NCBI RefSeq assembly: GCF_039527675.1
Contig: NZ_BAAAKI010000025.1
Span: forward strand, 85,428-149,427
Origin: Luteococcus sanguinis
Lineage (GTDB): Bacteria; Actinomycetota; Actinomycetes; Propionibacteriales; Propionibacteriaceae
DNA: 64,000 nt
Reading direction: 5' to 3'
Part shown: positions 61,979-64,000 of the stretch, in pieces
How positions within the stretch are numbered: position 1 is the stretch's first letter
How the letters are laid out: the number at the start of each line of letters is the position of its first letter
Notes under the pieces: model-generated
Told to the model about the DNA's origin: nothing
What the model saw: only the letters and a program-made list of their open reading frames with translations
The model's database searches: none
Made by a program: the position numbers and the translations under genes

Positions 61979-62739
61979 ATGCCGTCGCCCTCACCCACCG
62001 CTCCCGGCTCGCGCTGGCCGTGACGGCCGCCCTGGCCCTGTTCGCCTTCGGCTGGCCGTTGTTGTGGCCGCCGTCCGCCTCGATGGACGGGGCTTCGCAG
62101 GCGCCGCTGCTGTTCGCGCTGGTGCTGCCGGCCGTGATCGGTCTGGCCGTCGCCGAGATCAGTTCGGACGGGTTGGAGGTCAAGGCGCTCGCGCTGCTCG
62201 GGGTGCTGTCGGCGGTGGGGGCGATCCTGCGTCCGCTCGGCGCCGGGACCGCCGGGCTGGAGACCGTCTTCTTCACGGTGATCCTGGCCGGCCGCGTGTT
62301 CGGCCCGGGCTTCGGCTTCCTGCTGGGCAACTCGACGCTGTTCGTGTCCGCGCTGCTGATGGCGGGCGTCGGCCCGTGGTTGCCCTACCAGATGCTGGCG
62401 GCGGGCTTCGTCGGACTGGTCGCCGGATTGTTGCCCCGCGTGTCCGGACGAGCGGAGGTCGCCCTGCTGGCGGCCTACGGCGCGGTGGCGGGTTTCGGCT
62501 ACGGCCTGTTGATGGACTTCGCCTTCTGGCCGTTCAGCTTGGGCAACGAGACCCAGCTGAGCTTCGACGGCGCGGCCTCGGCGTGGACCAACATGCACCA
62601 CTTTCTGCTCTACAAGCTGGCCACCGCCATGGGTTGGGATGCCGGACGCGCGATCAGCAATGCGGCCTTCATCGTCTTGTTGGGTCCCGCGCTGCTGAGG
62701 GTGCTGCGCCGGGCCGCCCGTCGCGCTGCCTTCGACTGA
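61975..62739 (+). CDS. ECF transporter S component, probably cobalamin-specific
   Basis: A 254-aa membrane protein with six to seven helices and the small-residue-rich helix 1 of S components. Conserved segments are FGPGFGFLLGNSTLFVSALLM near 105 and FAFWPF near 180, seen in the ECF S components of unassigned actinobacterial systems. Specificity for B12 is inferred from the riboswitch and the DUF4430 protein of the same operon. It is smaller than the ATPase-coupled ones only in name; size is usual. Confidence 0.8.
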   Translation: MNAVALTHRSRLALAVTAALALFAFGWPLLWPPSASMDGASQAPLLFALVLPAVIGLAVAEISSDGLEVKALALLGVLSAVGAILRPLGAGTAGLETVFFTVILAGRVFGPGFGFLLGNSTLFVSALLMAGVGPWLPYQMLAAGFVGLVAGLLPRVSGRAEVALLAAYGAVAGFGYGLLMDFAFWPFSLGNETQLSFDGAASAWTNMHHFLLYKLATAMGWDAGRAISNAAFIVLLGPALLRVLRRAARRAAFD

Positions 62740-62750
62740 CCTGATCGTGT

Positions 62751-62771
62751 GCCCCGAGTCTGTTGCGGGGC
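62751..62771. terminator. Weak hairpin between convergent genes
   Basis: GCCCC (62751-62755) and GGGGC (62767-62771) can pair just after the S-component stop. Confidence 0.4.
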
Positions 62772-62796
62772 CCTCCGGCCACCTGCACCGCAAGAA

Positions 62797-63576
62797 CTAG
62801 GGCTGAGCTGTCGCCGACTTCAGGTCCAAGAGCCCCTGATAGGCCGGCAGCGTCGCGCTGGCCAGCCGCTGTTGTGACCAGCCGAGGTGGTAGGCGTCCA
62901 CGTACTCCCGGTAGATCCGCACCTCGTCCGAGGACGCCAGCGCAGCCTCCATCGCGTCCGGGTCACCGATCGCGGTGATGACATAGGGCGGCGCGTAGGG
63001 GATGCCGCGCAGGACGACCGTGTTGCCGACGCATTTGATGCCGGTGATCGAGGTGATCCGCTGGTCCTGGATGGTCATCGCCTCAGCGCCCGCACCCCAC
63101 AAGACGTTGGCGACCATCTGGATGTCCTGCTGGTGGACGACGAGCAGGTCAGGGTCCAGGCCGGCGGGCTGGACGCTCAGCGGCGCATCGGTCAGCGTGA
63201 CCCGCACCGCCGGCCCCTTCACCGCGCTCAGACCTGCCTGCGCGCCCGCCGTCGCCAACTCGGACGCGATGGTCGGGTCCGCGGCAGTCTGGCCCGACAA
63301 GGCGTCCACCTCGGTGCGCAACTGCTCCACCTGGCGTGACAGTGCCCGGTTCTCCTGCGCTCGGCCCTGCACCAGCCCGATCAGGTCGTTGTTGCGGTTG
63401 GGACGAAGATCGGTCCCCCTCGAGGTGGTCGCGGAGCTCGCCATCATGAAGCCGGCCAGGGCAATCACCAGCAGCGATGCGACACGGCCGGGGCCGCTGA
63501 CCCGCCGGCCGCGGTTGCGGCGGGCGGCCCGGCGCAGGCTCGCGCCGAAGCGCCCACTCAGCGTCTCGTGCTCCAC
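62797..63576 (-). CDS. DUF881 family protein
   Basis: A 259-aa protein with a basic N terminus, one transmembrane helix (about 33-50), a coiled coil with ENRALSRQVEQLRTEVDAL (about 75-95) and the DUF881 domain. It is regularly found next to crgA in actinobacterial chromosomes and is assumed to act in division or septation. GTG start at 63576 with a leaderless promoter (TAGCCT). Confidence 0.88.
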   Translation of the reverse strand: MEHETLSGRFGASLRRAARRNRGRRVSGPGRVASLLVIALAGFMMASSATTSRGTDLRPNRNNDLIGLVQGRAQENRALSRQVEQLRTEVDALSGQTAADPTIASELATAGAQAGLSAVKGPAVRVTLTDAPLSVQPAGLDPDLLVVHQQDIQMVANVLWGAGAEAMTIQDQRITSITGIKCVGNTVVLRGIPYAPPYVITAIGDPDAMEAALASSDEVRIYREYVDAYHLGWSQQRLASATLPAYQGLLDLKSATAQP

Positions 63577-63582
63577 CCGACT

Positions 63583-63588
63583 AGGCTA
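63583..63588 (-). promoter_or_regulatory. -10 element of leaderless DUF881 promoter
   Basis: TAGCCT on the minus strand, six bases before the GTG at 63576. Confidence 0.55.
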
Positions 63589-63645
63589 GCCCGCGAGGAA
63601 GACCCCCAGCCGGACCACGTCCGGCGCCGAAACAGGAGATGAACC

Positions 63646-63933
63646 TTGCCCGAGTCGAAGCCCCGCAAGGAAGCTGCCGAGAAGCAAAAGGACATCAAGG
63701 CGCACGAGCTGGAGGACCAGCGCGCCGCCGTGGCGCGCAAGAGCCTGCCCAAGAACCGCAGCTGGGTGCCGTGGGTGTTCATCCCGGTCGGCCTGCTCGG
63801 TGTGATCTGGCTGGTGCTCTACTACATCGCCGGCACCGACATCCCGGGCATGCGCGACCTGGGCAACTGGAACATCGCCATCGGCATGGGCCTGATGGCC
63901 GCCAGCTTCGGCCTGGCCACCCTCTGGACCTAG
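63646..63933 (+). CDS. crgA: CrgA, cell division protein
   Basis: A 95-aa protein with TTG start behind AGGAG. A highly charged N terminus (about 45 residues) precedes two transmembrane helices (46-66 and 77-94), which is the CrgA architecture (family UPF0233). It recruits FtsZ/FtsI partners in actinobacteria and occupies its standard place near pknB. The last 67 bases of the window show no gene. Confidence 0.93.
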   Translation: MPESKPRKEAAEKQKDIKAHELEDQRAAVARKSLPKNRSWVPWVFIPVGLLGVIWLVLYYIAGTDIPGMRDLGNWNIAIGMGLMAASFGLATLWT

Positions 63934-64000
63934 TTGTTGGTGGCAGGGACGTTCATGACAGTTGGCGGGTTGACGTGAAGGGAGGACCCCCGTTGGGTTG

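Overview
The window is high-GC DNA of an actinobacterium. The 3' part has the usual near-oriC cell-envelope order fhaA-fhaB-pstP-rodA-pbpA-pknB-trpG ... DUF881-crgA. Together with polyphosphate glucokinase, a cobalamin riboswitch and many leaderless-type promoters, this suggests Propionibacteriales (probably Propionibacteriaceae). That family assignment is inference; the phylum is well supported.

1-22.4 kb is an exopolysaccharide / nucleotide-sugar locus broken by housekeeping genes. It holds the end of an O-antigen-ligase-type protein, a Tat-exported beta-helix protein, a GT2 and a GT87 glycosyltransferase, an FAD oxidoreductase of the UDP-galactopyranose-mutase superfamily, galE, a compact operon (polysaccharide deacetylase, UDP-GlcNAc 2-epimerase, DMT-type membrane protein, methyltransferase) and a membrane-linked GT2. 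Then come a YdcF-like protein, ppgK, a double-ACT protein, an AT-richer GH16 hydrolase, argS, a DinB-like protein, an aldo/keto reductase, UDP-glucose dehydrogenase and the polyprenyl-phosphate sugar transferase that would start glycan assembly.

22.4-34.6 kb is mixed core: pgi, an M20 peptidase, a cell-wall VldE-like hydrolase, a TetR regulator, a secreted Ig-like protein, an exported DsbA-type oxidoreductase, a KDPG-aldolase-like protein coupled to CcdA, a DUF3516 helicase, a PEBP protein and a 64-aa acidic protein preceded by a chain of micro-ORFs.

About 34.8-47.4 kb is an accessory island ending at a tRNA-Leu(CAG) gene next to a tyrosine integrase with helically phased repeats. Its cargo is an isochorismatase-family hydrolase coupled to a beheaded allophanate hydrolase, an excisionase-like protein, a VKOR/DsbA pair, a CmtR-like Cd/Pb repressor with a P1B ATPase and a CDF exporter, a YnfA protein, and a MerR regulator divergent from a thioredoxin-like protein plus a flavin disulfide reductase.

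47.4-64 kb is core: a lamin-tail protein, a truncated haemoglobin, an orphan SGNH domain, an MGMT-like protein, then the envelope-growth operon. Between trpG and DUF881 lies a complete cobalamin-riboswitch-controlled module: a surface DUF4430 (transcobalamin-like) protein, EcfT, a fused EcfA-EcfA ATPase and an S component. It is probably a B12 uptake system and is the most interesting unit in the window.
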